64,000 nt of DNA from an uncultured Eubacteriales bacterium (lineage in GTDB: Bacteria > Bacillota > Clostridia > Peptostreptococcales > Anaerovoracaceae), in assembly GCA_902798745.1 (NCBI GenBank), contig CADBXM010000001.1, forward strand, positions 164,471 through 228,470, in the 5' to 3' direction. Below the pieces are notes generated by a model. The model saw only the letters and a program-made list of their open reading frames with translations, was not told the origin of the DNA and searched no databases. Positions 14,796-22,003 of this stretch are shown here, one piece after another. The stretch's first letter is position 1. Each line of letters begins with the position of its first letter. Position numbers and translations under genes: made by a program.

Positions 14796-15761
14796 ATGAA
14801 GAGGATAGGAGTGCTGACAAGCGGCGGCGATGCGCCGGGAATGAACGCGGCAGTTAGAGCTGTAGTGAGATATGGTATCTACCACGACATGGAGGTCTAT
14901 GGGATCAAGAGAGGCTATGAGGGCCTGATCGACGGCGATTTCGAGAGACTTTACAGACGCTCGGTCGGCGATATCCTGCAGCGCGGAGGCACTGTGCTGA
15001 AGACCGCCAGAAGTAAACAGTTCATTACCGAGGAGGGAATGGCCAAGGCTGCAGCCAATCTGAAAGAGCTGAAGATCGAAGACCTGGTCGTCATCGGAGG
15101 AAACGGATCGCTCACAGGCGCCAAGATCCTTTCTGAGAAACATGGTATCAACGTGATGGGTATTCCGGGCACGATCGATAATGACCTTGCTTATACGGAT
15201 TACTGCATCGGATTTGACACAGCGATCAACACTGTGCTCGACGCGATCACACGCATAAGAGATACCAGTTCGTCCCACGAGAGAACAAGTATCATCGAGG
15301 TAATGGGACGTAATTGCGGAGACATCGCGCTTTATGCGGGAATCACAGGTGGCGCCGAATGCGTTCTTCTTCCTGAAATAGACAGCGACCTTGACGCAGT
15401 ATATAAGAAGGTGGCTGAGGGCATCGGCTCCGGCAAACTCCATAACATCATAATCAAGGCAGAGGGCGTCGGGGTTGAGACCGATGCTCTGATAAAGATG
15501 CTTAGAGAGAGGACGGAAAGAGACGTCAAGCTGGTAGTGCTTTCATATCTGCAGCGCGGCGGATCTCCAAGCTTCCGCGACAGGATGCTCGCGACACAGT
15601 GTGGCATGAGAGCTATCGAGCTTATAAACCGCGGAGTAGATAACAGAGCGATAGGAGAGAGAGATGGTCAGATCATCGATCTGGATATCGGAGAGGCTCT
15701 TGAAGCGCGCAGGGCTGTAGACCTCGACCTTTACAAAGGTGTAGACATACTGAGCATGTAA
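14796..15761 (+). CDS. pfkA: 6-phosphofructokinase
   Basis: Phosphorylates fructose 6-phosphate to the 1,6-bisphosphate in glycolysis, in the cytoplasm. Length (321 aa) is that of bacterial PfkA. Seen are GVLTSGGDAPGMNAA (nucleotide binding), PGTIDND with the catalytic Asp, MGRNCGD and GGAECVLLPE (sugar-phosphate site) and LQRGGSP. The ATP/Mg box that normally reads GGDGS is GGNGS, so the Mg-coordinating Asp (Asp103 of E. coli) is Asn. ATP is still the likelier donor, because the next residue is Gly rather than the Asp of pyrophosphate enzymes. GGAGGAA precedes the start and a terminator follows, so it is a single-gene unit. Confidence 0.95.
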   Translation: MKRIGVLTSGGDAPGMNAAVRAVVRYGIYHDMEVYGIKRGYEGLIDGDFERLYRRSVGDILQRGGTVLKTARSKQFITEEGMAKAAANLKELKIEDLVVIGGNGSLTGAKILSEKHGINVMGIPGTIDNDLAYTDYCIGFDTAINTVLDAITRIRDTSSSHERTSIIEVMGRNCGDIALYAGITGGAECVLLPEIDSDLDAVYKKVAEGIGSGKLHNIIIKAEGVGVETDALIKMLRERTERDVKLVVLSYLQRGGSPSFRDRMLATQCGMRAIELINRGVDNRAIGERDGQIIDLDIGEALEARRAVDLDLYKGVDILSM

Positions 15762-15775
15762 AATATCATGCGGTG

Positions 15776-15806
15776 CCGTGGCGGGATATACCGCCACGGT
15801 TTTTTG
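15776..15806 (+). terminator. Terminator of pfkA
   Basis: A 9-bp GC-rich stem (CCGTGGCGG with CCGCCACGG), loop GATATA and six T. Confidence 0.95.
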
Positions 15807-15853
15807 TTGCTCAAATTTCCTACCAAATCAACAGGAAAAAACTCGCGAAACGC

Positions 15854-15882
15854 TTGACAGCATTCAATGAATTAGATATAAC
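15854..15882 (+). promoter_or_regulatory. Promoter of the feo operon
   Basis: A consensus -35 TTGACA (15854-15859), 17-bp spacer and -10 TATAAC (15877-15882), with a start near 15889. A promoter this strong needs repression, which the palindromes just downstream could provide. Confidence 0.8.
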
Positions 15883-15896
15883 TAACGCAGGTAGTT

Positions 15897-15922
15897 TTAG
15901 TTAACTAACTATATTCGAATAT
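15897..15922. promoter_or_regulatory. Two adjacent palindromes in the feo leader, putative iron-regulator operator
   Basis: Perfect palindromes TTAGTTAACTAA (15897-15908) and ATATTCGAATAT (15911-15922) lie about 8-33 bases after the predicted transcription start. TTAG/CTAA half-sites are typical of DtxR/IdeR-type boxes. A DtxR-like regulator is encoded at 28555-28953, making it a candidate binder by inference. Confidence 0.55.
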
Positions 15923-15963
15923 TCAAACTTATAACGCACTAGTGACAGGAAAAGGGAAAACAA

Positions 15964-16257
15964 ATGGAACTCACAATGAGATCAGTATTCAAGGCAGATC
16001 AAAATGAATCGGCAGTTGCCGGGAAGGAACAGAGTGACTTAGGTATCACTCTTCTCGAGGCTGAGCCGGGGAAGACTTACATCATCAAAGAGATAAATAC
16101 CGCTGATGATGAAATGAATTCATTCCTCTTTAGACTCGGCTGCTATCCGGGAGAGCCGATCACTCTTATTTCAAAGAAGAAAAAGAGCTGTATCGTCGTC
16201 ATCAAAGACGGCAGATACAACCTTGATAAGCTTCTTTCGGAAGCTATCGTGTTGTAG
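15964..16257 (+). CDS. feoA: FeoA-domain protein
   Basis: Small protein of 97 aa with the SH3-like FeoA fold pattern: LLEAEPGKTYIIKEINT, then FRLGCYPGEPITLI and a short basic strand KKKKSCIVVIKDGRYNLD. FeoA is thought to assist the ferrous iron transporter FeoB at the membrane. About 25 N-terminal residues precede the domain. It is the first gene after the strong, probably iron-controlled promoter, 69 bp ahead of feoB. Confidence 0.9.
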   Translation: MELTMRSVFKADQNESAVAGKEQSDLGITLLEAEPGKTYIIKEINTADDEMNSFLFRLGCYPGEPITLISKKKKSCIVVIKDGRYNLDKLLSEAIVL

Positions 16258-16326
16258 GTCCATTGGTTTCCTTTTGAGTTAGGGAATTATTTATAGGAAT
16301 AGTTTTATTTTTTGGAGGTCATCACT

Positions 16327-18342
16327 ATGAGAATTGCTTTTGCGGGCAATCCAAACAGCGGCAAAACGACCATGTACAACGCTCTCACCGGCAGAAGTGA
16401 GAAAGTCGGAAACTGGGGCGGTGTTACGGTCGGAAGCAAAGAATACACAATCAAGAAAGAAATCGTGGGCAGAGACGATGTTATCGCAGTCGATCTTCCG
16501 GGCGCGTATTCGATGTCACCATTCACACCTGAAGAGGGCATCACAAGTGAGTACGTTAGAACAGCCAACCCTGATGCGATAGTCAATATTGTAGATGCTA
16601 CAAATCTCAGCAGATCTTTATTCTTCACATCCCAGCTCCTCGAGCTCGGTATCCCAGTCGTGGTAGCCTTGAACAAGAGCGACATCAACGAAAAGGAAGG
16701 AACGAAGATCGATACTGCAAAGCTGAGCGAAAAGCTCGGATGCCCAGTATTTGATACAGTGTCCATCGAAGAGAAGGGTCTTGCGGACGTGATCAAGACA
16801 GCTATCTCGCTGGCAGGCACTACTCAGAAGGCCCCATACATGCAGGCTGACATCAATCTGCACGACAAGGTGGCTGTAGACAAGGAAGACCGTAAACGTT
16901 ATGAATTCGTGAACAGTCTCGTGGCAGGAGTTGAGACACGTAAGCAGCTTTCCGCTGAAAAGACAGGCGCTGACTCTGTTGACAACATACTGACAAATCC
17001 TATCGCAGGTATTATCGTATTTGCTTTAGTAATGTGGGGCGTGTTCTGGGTATCACAGGCATGGCTCGGACCGCTCGTGGCAGACTGGCTGGTAGGCTGG
17101 ATCGAAACCTTCCAGGAGTGGGTAGCCGGACAGCTTGAGAACAGCCCGGCGATCCTCTCGGCACTTCTTGCAGATGGTATCGTAGGCGGCGTAGGAGCCG
17201 TAGTCGGATTCCTGCCTCTGGTAATGGTAATGTACTTCCTGATCGCTCTTTTGGAAGACTGCGGATACATGGCGCGTGTAAGCGCAGTTATGGACCCTAT
17301 TTTCAAGAGAGTAGGTCTTTCAGGCAAGTCCGTTATTCCTGTAGTTATCGGTACAGGATGCGGCATCCCGGCCATCATGTCTTGCCGTACCATCCGTGAT
17401 GAGAGAGAGAGAAGAGCTACAACAATGCTCACGACCTTCATCCCTTGCGGCGCCAAGATCCCGATCATCGCTCTCTTTGCAGGAGCGTTCTTCAGCGGAG
17501 CAGGCTGGGTAAGCACACTGTCTTATTTCCTGGGACTTGCGCTCATCTTCCTCGGCGCTCTGCTGATCAAAGCCATCACAGGCTACAAATACAGAAAGTC
17601 ATTCTTCATCATGGAGCTTCCTAAATGGAAAGCGCCAAGCCTTAAGTTTGCGTTCAAGTCCATGATGGAACGTGCAAAAGCATATATCATCAAGGCGGCT
17701 ACCATCATCCTCGTATGCAACACCGTAGTACAGGTAATGCAGACCTTCAACTGGCACTTCCAGGTCGTCGAAGAAGGCGCAGAGGATACATCGATCCTTG
17801 CTTCGATCGCAACGCCGTTCGCATTCCTGCTCATTCCTCTTGGATTCGGAGTATGGCAGCTCGCAGCGGCAGCCATCACTGGTTTCATCGCGAAGGAGAA
17901 CGTTGTCGGTACACTTGCAGTAGTATTCGCGCTGACATCGTTCATCGATACAGAAGAACTTGCTATGACAGGCGGAGCCAACACAGTCGCCGCCACGATG
18001 GGACTGACATCGGTAACAGCTCTGGCATACCTCTTCTTCAATCTGTACACACCGCCGTGCTTCGCGGCTATCGGAGCCATGAATTCAGAGATGAAGAGCA
18101 GAGGCTGGCTCTGGGGAGCCATCGGACTGCAGCTCGGAACAGGCTACACTATCGCGTTCCTCGTGAACCAGTTTGGCACACTCTTTACTGAAGGACACTT
18201 CGCAGCCGGATTCGTTCCTGGCCTGATCGCGGAAGCAGTCATGGTAGTAGTGCTCATACTCATCGCCAGAAAGGTGAGAGCTCACTTTGACGAGCAGTAT
18301 GAACTCCACAGGAAGACTGCGGAGAACGGTGCTGCAGCGTAG
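16327..18342 (+). CDS. feoB: Ferrous iron transporter FeoB
   Basis: Membrane Fe(II) transporter with a cytoplasmic G-protein domain, 671 aa. The G motifs are GNPNSGKTT (G1), DLPGAYSM (G3) and NKSD (G4). A helical linker follows, then two gate regions in the membrane part (VIPVVIGTGCGIPAIM and TFIPCGAKIPIIALF) with their conserved Cys residues, and a C-terminal stretch with YTPPCFAAIGAM. A TTG 15 bases upstream is in frame, but TGGAGGTC lies between it and the ATG at 16327, so the ATG is the start. It forms a unit with feoA before it and a Cys-rich partner after it. Confidence 0.96.
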   Translation: MRIAFAGNPNSGKTTMYNALTGRSEKVGNWGGVTVGSKEYTIKKEIVGRDDVIAVDLPGAYSMSPFTPEEGITSEYVRTANPDAIVNIVDATNLSRSLFFTSQLLELGIPVVVALNKSDINEKEGTKIDTAKLSEKLGCPVFDTVSIEEKGLADVIKTAISLAGTTQKAPYMQADINLHDKVAVDKEDRKRYEFVNSLVAGVETRKQLSAEKTGADSVDNILTNPIAGIIVFALVMWGVFWVSQAWLGPLVADWLVGWIETFQEWVAGQLENSPAILSALLADGIVGGVGAVVGFLPLVMVMYFLIALLEDCGYMARVSAVMDPIFKRVGLSGKSVIPVVIGTGCGIPAIMSCRTIRDERERRATTMLTTFIPCGAKIPIIALFAGAFFSGAGWVSTLSYFLGLALIFLGALLIKAITGYKYRKSFFIMELPKWKAPSLKFAFKSMMERAKAYIIKAATIILVCNTVVQVMQTFNWHFQVVEEGAEDTSILASIATPFAFLLIPLGFGVWQLAAAAITGFIAKENVVGTLAVVFALTSFIDTEELAMTGGANTVAATMGLTSVTALAYLFFNLYTPPCFAAIGAMNSEMKSRGWLWGAIGLQLGTGYTIAFLVNQFGTLFTEGHFAAGFVPGLIAEAVMVVVLILIARKVRAHFDEQYELHRKTAENGAAA

Positions 18343-18377
18343 ACAAGTCATTATTACCTAATAGCATACATTAATAG

Positions 18378-18418
18378 GTCCGTGCAAAAGGATTCATAAT
18401 CACTCCTTCTGCACGGAC
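18378..18418. other. Strong inverted repeat between feoB and the Cys-rich gene
   Basis: 15-bp arms (GTCCGTGCAAAAGGA at 18378-18392, TCCTTCTGCACGGAC at 18404-18418, one mismatch) with an 11-base loop. No T run follows on either strand, so it is more likely an RNA processing or stability element, or a weak attenuator, than a full terminator. Confidence 0.6.
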
Positions 18419-18450
18419 TTATGATATAGTAGAAACCGGAGGAAACAACT

Positions 18451-18633
18451 ATGAATGCGGCAACTGTAATAGCGCTGATCGCGGTCGCGGTGATACTGGG
18501 GCTGGCGATACGGTATATATATAAGGAAAAGAAAAAGGGCACCAAGTGCATAGGATGCCCGTACGCGGATTCGTGTCCGTCCAAGATGTTCGACCCCGAG
18601 ACAGGGGAGTATCGCTGCGGACACCACGGATAG
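18451..18633 (+). CDS. FeoB-associated Cys-rich membrane protein
   Basis: Sixty-residue protein with one membrane helix (about 4-24), a basic patch KEKKKG and a Cys-rich tail C-IGC-PYADSC-PSKM ending YRCGHHG. This is the pattern of the small proteins that follow feoB in many Firmicutes and may bind iron near the transporter exit (function inferred). GGAGGAA lies 6 bases before the ATG. Confidence 0.85.
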   Translation: MNAATVIALIAVAVILGLAIRYIYKEKKKGTKCIGCPYADSCPSKMFDPETGEYRCGHHG

Positions 18634-18686
18634 CTCGTGTTCCGAGACGGATAAGACAGATCAAACATAGTATTACGATATGAGGG

Positions 18687-18724
18687 AACCCCTTTCGCCT
18701 GAGTGAAGACGAAAGGGTTTTTTT
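18687..18724 (+). terminator. Terminator of the feo operon
   Basis: Stem AACCCCTTTCG / CGAAAGGGTT with one bulge, loop of about 12 bases and a run of seven to eight T. Confidence 0.9.
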
Positions 18725-18745
18725 GCTCAATTATCGACCGTATGA

Positions 18746-18754
18746 TGCTATACT
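18746..18754 (+). promoter_or_regulatory. Extended -10 promoter, apparently leaderless, for the MATE gene
   Basis: TGC-TATACT puts the transcription start at about 18761, the A of the ATG. There is no room for a ribosome site. Confidence 0.55.
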
Positions 18755-18760
18755 GTTTTC

Positions 18761-20113
18761 ATGGAAATGAACACCAAAGCGCTCAATCGAAAACTGGCAA
18801 AGATCGCCGCACCGATCGCCGTGCAAGGCGTGGTGACGGCGACGCTTACAATGGTCGATAATCTTATGGTGGGCTTCCTAGGAGAGACTGAACTTGCGGC
18901 GGTCGGAGTAGGCGGGCAACTCTTCATGATCCACTATCTGGTGCTGTTTGGCGTCGTGAGCGGTGCGGCAACTTTTGCTGCGCAGTTTTACGGTACGCGC
19001 GATATGGCAAACATCCGCAAGGTGATAGGTCTCGCGGTGGCAATACTCGCAGCACTCGGTCTTATAGTATTCCTTGCAGCTGATTTTCTGACGTATCCAA
19101 TACTGTCGATCTACACCGAAGACGCAGATGTAAAGGCTCTGGCTGTACAATATGTGAGGATCTGCAGCCCGGCTTTTCTGATGCTCGCGGTGTCATCTCC
19201 AATGGAAATGGCGTTCAGATCAACCCAGCAGGTCAAAATTCCTATGATAGTGAGCGCTGTAGTGTTCAGCAGCAATACCATACTCAATTACATATTCATA
19301 TTCGGTAAATTCGGAATGCCAAGACTCGGAGTGGCAGGGGCAGCTGTCGGCACCATATGTGCCAGGACTCTTGAGATGATCCTCAATCTCTATTTTGCGT
19401 TCAGGGCGTCCAATGAGTTCCGCGGCAGCGTCAGGAGTTACTTCGGCTGGGACAAGGAGCTTGTCAGAAGGGTAATAAAGAACGCGACTCCAACTACTAT
19501 CAACGAGTTCCTGTGGTCGCTCGGGCAGACCATGTACGTGGCGGCATATAATCGCATAGGTACGACTGCTTACGCGGCTTATCAGGCGGCAAATTCCATT
19601 TTCAATATTTTCAATTTCGCGTCGTTCAGTGTGGGCGATGCAGCCCTTATACTTATCGGTGAGAAACTCGGCGAGGGAGACAAGGAATATGCGTGGTTCA
19701 TGTCGAAGCATCTCATCAAAGTGGCAATAGGGGTAGGACTCACGATAGGCATGATCACCATAGCGACAGCCGCGCCTTTGTCCGGACTTTTCAAACTGAG
19801 CGACGAGGGCAGGGTATATACCTTCCGAATACTTGTCGTATTCGGCGCGACCATGTTCATGGATGTGTTCTGTGGTCTGATGATCGTGGGCATACTGAGA
19901 GCAGGAGGAGATACCCGTTTTGCGATGATCGCGGAAAGCATCTCAGTATGGTTCGTTGCGGTACCGCTGGCGTTCATCTCGGCCCTCGTGCTCCATCTTC
20001 CGATCCACCTTGCGGTGCTTTTGACGAGGATGGAATGCCTGGTAAAGGGCATAATACTGATGCAAAGATTCCGCTCCGGGAAATGGGTCAACACTGTAAT
20101 AGAAGATTTGTAA
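18761..20113 (+). CDS. MATE-family multidrug efflux transporter
   Basis: Membrane protein of 450 aa with twelve hydrophobic segments in two halves, the MatE layout. Features are the N-terminal IAAPIAVQGVVTATLTMVDNLMVGFLGETELAAVGVGGQ and the second-half TTINEFLWSLGQTMY and ILRAGGDTRF, both characteristic of Na+/H+-coupled drug exporters. The substrate is unknown. The ATG at 18761 lies directly at the predicted transcription start (ATG at 18767 is an alternative). There is no partner gene; ridA follows 66 bp later with its own ribosome site. Confidence 0.92.
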   Translation: MEMNTKALNRKLAKIAAPIAVQGVVTATLTMVDNLMVGFLGETELAAVGVGGQLFMIHYLVLFGVVSGAATFAAQFYGTRDMANIRKVIGLAVAILAALGLIVFLAADFLTYPILSIYTEDADVKALAVQYVRICSPAFLMLAVSSPMEMAFRSTQQVKIPMIVSAVVFSSNTILNYIFIFGKFGMPRLGVAGAAVGTICARTLEMILNLYFAFRASNEFRGSVRSYFGWDKELVRRVIKNATPTTINEFLWSLGQTMYVAAYNRIGTTAYAAYQAANSIFNIFNFASFSVGDAALILIGEKLGEGDKEYAWFMSKHLIKVAIGVGLTIGMITIATAAPLSGLFKLSDEGRVYTFRILVVFGATMFMDVFCGLMIVGILRAGGDTRFAMIAESISVWFVAVPLAFISALVLHLPIHLAVLLTRMECLVKGIILMQRFRSGKWVNTVIEDL

Positions 20114-20179
20114 GGAATAGTGTATACTTATATTAGCAATTGGTATTGCGATAGAAAATCGATCTAAAAGGAGATTACT

Positions 20180-20551
20180 ATGAAAATAATAAGCACAGAC
20201 AAAGCTCCGGGCGCATTAGGACCATATTCACAGGCTATTATAAGCGGCGGGTTTATATTCGCTTCGGGTCAGATTGCCCTCAATCCGGTCAGCGGAGCGA
20301 TCGCGGGTAATACTATCCAGGAACAGACACACCAGGTATGCAGGAATATAAGAGCCATTCTCGAAGAAGCAGGCACTGACATGTCTAAGGTAGTCAAGAC
20401 AACATGCTTCCTTGCGTATATGGGTGACTTCGATTCATTCAACGCGGTATACGCGGGATATTTCACAGGCAAGCCGGCAAGAAGCTGCGTTGCTGTGAAA
20501 GAACTTCCTAAGGGCGTGCTTTGCGAGATCGAAGTAATCGCAGAACTGTAA
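20180..20551 (+). CDS. ridA: RidA-family enamine/imine deaminase
   Basis: Trimeric cytosolic enzyme of 123 aa that hydrolyses reactive enamines and imines made by PLP enzymes such as threonine dehydratase. Motifs are APGALGPYSQAI at the N-terminus, FASGQIALNP, the central TCFLAYMGDF and the C-terminal ARSCVAVKELPKGVLCEIE with the conserved Arg and Cys. Length is standard. AAAAGGAGA precedes the start by 6 bases. Confidence 0.96.
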   Translation: MKIISTDKAPGALGPYSQAIISGGFIFASGQIALNPVSGAIAGNTIQEQTHQVCRNIRAILEEAGTDMSKVVKTTCFLAYMGDFDSFNAVYAGYFTGKPARSCVAVKELPKGVLCEIEVIAEL

Positions 20552-20589
20552 GCAGACATCTGATTACAAAAACGAATGACAATGAAGAG

Positions 20590-20623
20590 GGAAACTAAAA
20601 CGTGATTTTTAGTTTCCTTTTTT
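20590..20623 (+). terminator. Terminator of ridA
   Basis: An 11-bp stem (GGAAACTAAAA / TTTTAGTTTCC) followed by a T run. Confidence 0.9.
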
Positions 20624-20758
20624 ATTGATTAATAAATATGCTGCATGATACAATCTTTCCAGAGGTTGTATTTATTGTAGATATTGCAGGTTTTGCTTAT
20701 GCGGACAGCGCGGATCAGGCGGGTGTTGGCGGACAGCAATATATAAGAGGTGATACAA

Positions 20759-21541
20759 ATGAAAGAGAATGTTATTTTCTGTTATTCGGGTACAGGCAAC
20801 TGCCTTGATATGGCAAAGAACATTGCCAAGAGCCTCGGTAACACAGACATCATCATGATGCGTAAGTATCCGGCAGTGACTGACGTAAGAGAGGCTAAGA
20901 GGGTAGGATTCATATTCCCATGCTACGGCGGCGGACTTCCGGGACATGTTGAGAGATATCTCCATGACATCAAAGTGAATCCTGATTCCTACACATTCGC
21001 TATCCAGCAGTGTGCTGCTTATCCGGGAGAGGGACTCCATATACTCAATAGCCTGATCCCACTCGACTACTGGAAGAAGGTGACTCATCAGTGTACAGCT
21101 ATCTGGCTCTTCCCTCATGAGATGATGATGCCTCCTATGGGCCCTGAAGCTGCTCAGGCAAGGAGCGAGCACTTCGCAGAAAAGATCGCGAATGAGATCA
21201 AGGCTGAGCTCAAGTCGAAGAGAAAACCTCCTAGAGCGGCAGTCAACACAGTTGAACACGCAAAGTGGACTGATATCGCCCTCAAACTGGGAACTACTCT
21301 CAAGGCAAACGACAACTGCGTGATGTGCGGACAGTGCGCTAAGCTCTGCCCAACAGGCAACATCCGTTACCAGGGCAAGGCTGTCATCTTCGGCGACAAG
21401 TGCGTTTCCTGTTGCGGCTGCGTTGAATACTGCCCACAGGAAGCTATCAACTTCGGCAAGATCACAGAGAAGAGAGAGCGTTATCACAATGTGAACGTTA
21501 CTCCTGATGACCTTTCAGAGGAGATCATTTCGTTCGAATAA
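20759..21541 (+). CDS. EFR1-family ferrodoxin (flavodoxin domain plus two 4Fe-4S clusters)
   Basis: Cytosolic electron-transfer protein of 260 aa. The N-terminus is flavodoxin-like: YSGTGNCLDMAKNIA is the FMN phosphate loop and FPCYGGGLPGHVERYL follows. The C-terminal part (about 185-240) holds two clusters, CVMCGQCAKLCPTGNI and CVSCCGCVEYCPQEAI. This fusion is known as EFR1 ferrodoxin in anaerobes; its partner is unknown. A GTG three codons upstream is in frame, but AGAGGTGAT overlaps it, so the ATG at 20759 is the start. An extended -10 (TGA-TACAAT near 20645) would give a leader of about 100 bases. Confidence 0.92.
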   Translation: MKENVIFCYSGTGNCLDMAKNIAKSLGNTDIIMMRKYPAVTDVREAKRVGFIFPCYGGGLPGHVERYLHDIKVNPDSYTFAIQQCAAYPGEGLHILNSLIPLDYWKKVTHQCTAIWLFPHEMMMPPMGPEAAQARSEHFAEKIANEIKAELKSKRKPPRAAVNTVEHAKWTDIALKLGTTLKANDNCVMCGQCAKLCPTGNIRYQGKAVIFGDKCVSCCGCVEYCPQEAINFGKITEKRERYHNVNVTPDDLSEEIISFE

Positions 21542-21569
21542 AAAGATTTGAGTCTGTCAAAGAAAATGT

Positions 21570-21598
21570 TTGACAAGGCAATAGCATAATGCTAATAT
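21570..21598 (+). promoter_or_regulatory. Promoter of the ylxM-ffh operon
   Basis: Consensus -35 TTGACA (21570-21575), 17-bp spacer and -10 TAATAT (21593-21598). The start near 21605 falls inside the hairpin that follows. Confidence 0.75.
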
Positions 21599-21600
21599 AT

Positions 21601-21640
21601 AGCGGTGCGAATGGCGAAAAGCCTCGCACCGCTGTTTTTT
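21601..21640 (+). terminator. Intrinsic terminator/attenuator hairpin at the start of the ylxM leader
   Basis: A 10-bp stem (AGCGGTGCGA at 21601-21610, TCGCACCGCT at 21624-21633) followed by G and six T. It can end the ferrodoxin transcript coming from upstream. The ylxM promoter starts inside its left arm, so RNA made from that promoter keeps only a shortened stem, which may let it pass. Confidence 0.75.
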
Positions 21641-21651
21641 CGGAGATTGAA

Positions 21652-21996
21652 ATGAGAGAGGATATCGACAGAGTAGAATACGCGAGCATGCTATATGACT
21701 TCTACGGAAGCCTGCTGAATGAAGCGGGGAGAGAGGTCATGTCCATGTATCACGAAGACAATCTCTCACTCTCCGAGATCGCCGAAGAGCTCGGGCAGAG
21801 CAGGCAGGCGGTGCATTATACGCTGAAAAAGGCAGAGAAAGCGCTCGGTGAGTACGAGGAAAAGCTTGGACTCATAGCCGCATATAAGAAAAATCAGGAG
21901 CGGGCTGCGGTGGCTTTTGGGATCATCGGAGACTCAGGGCTCAGCGAAAAAGATGCGGAAAAACTGAAGGCGCTTATAGCAGATATTACGGAGTAG
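21652..21996 (+). CDS. ylxM: YlxM-family SRP-associated HTH protein
   Basis: DNA- or RNA-binding-like protein of 114 aa with a sigma-70 region 4 type helix-turn-helix: MYHEDNLSLSEIAEELGQSRQAVHYTLKKAEKAL. YlxM proteins are nearly always encoded just before ffh and modulate signal recognition particle function. The frame runs further upstream through the terminator hairpin, so I start at the ATG at 21652 with GGAG 6 bases before it. ffh starts 7 bp after the stop. Confidence 0.9.
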   Translation: MREDIDRVEYASMLYDFYGSLLNEAGREVMSMYHEDNLSLSEIAEELGQSRQAVHYTLKKAEKALGEYEEKLGLIAAYKKNQERAAVAFGIIGDSGLSEKDAEKLKALIADITE

Positions 21997-22003
21997 AGCA
22001 TCA

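Noticed and set aside
20701-20737. Direct repeat GCGGACAGC, two copies 28 bp apart before the ferrodoxin gene
   Set aside because: Short and imperfectly extended, with no promoter relation I can define; it could be chance.
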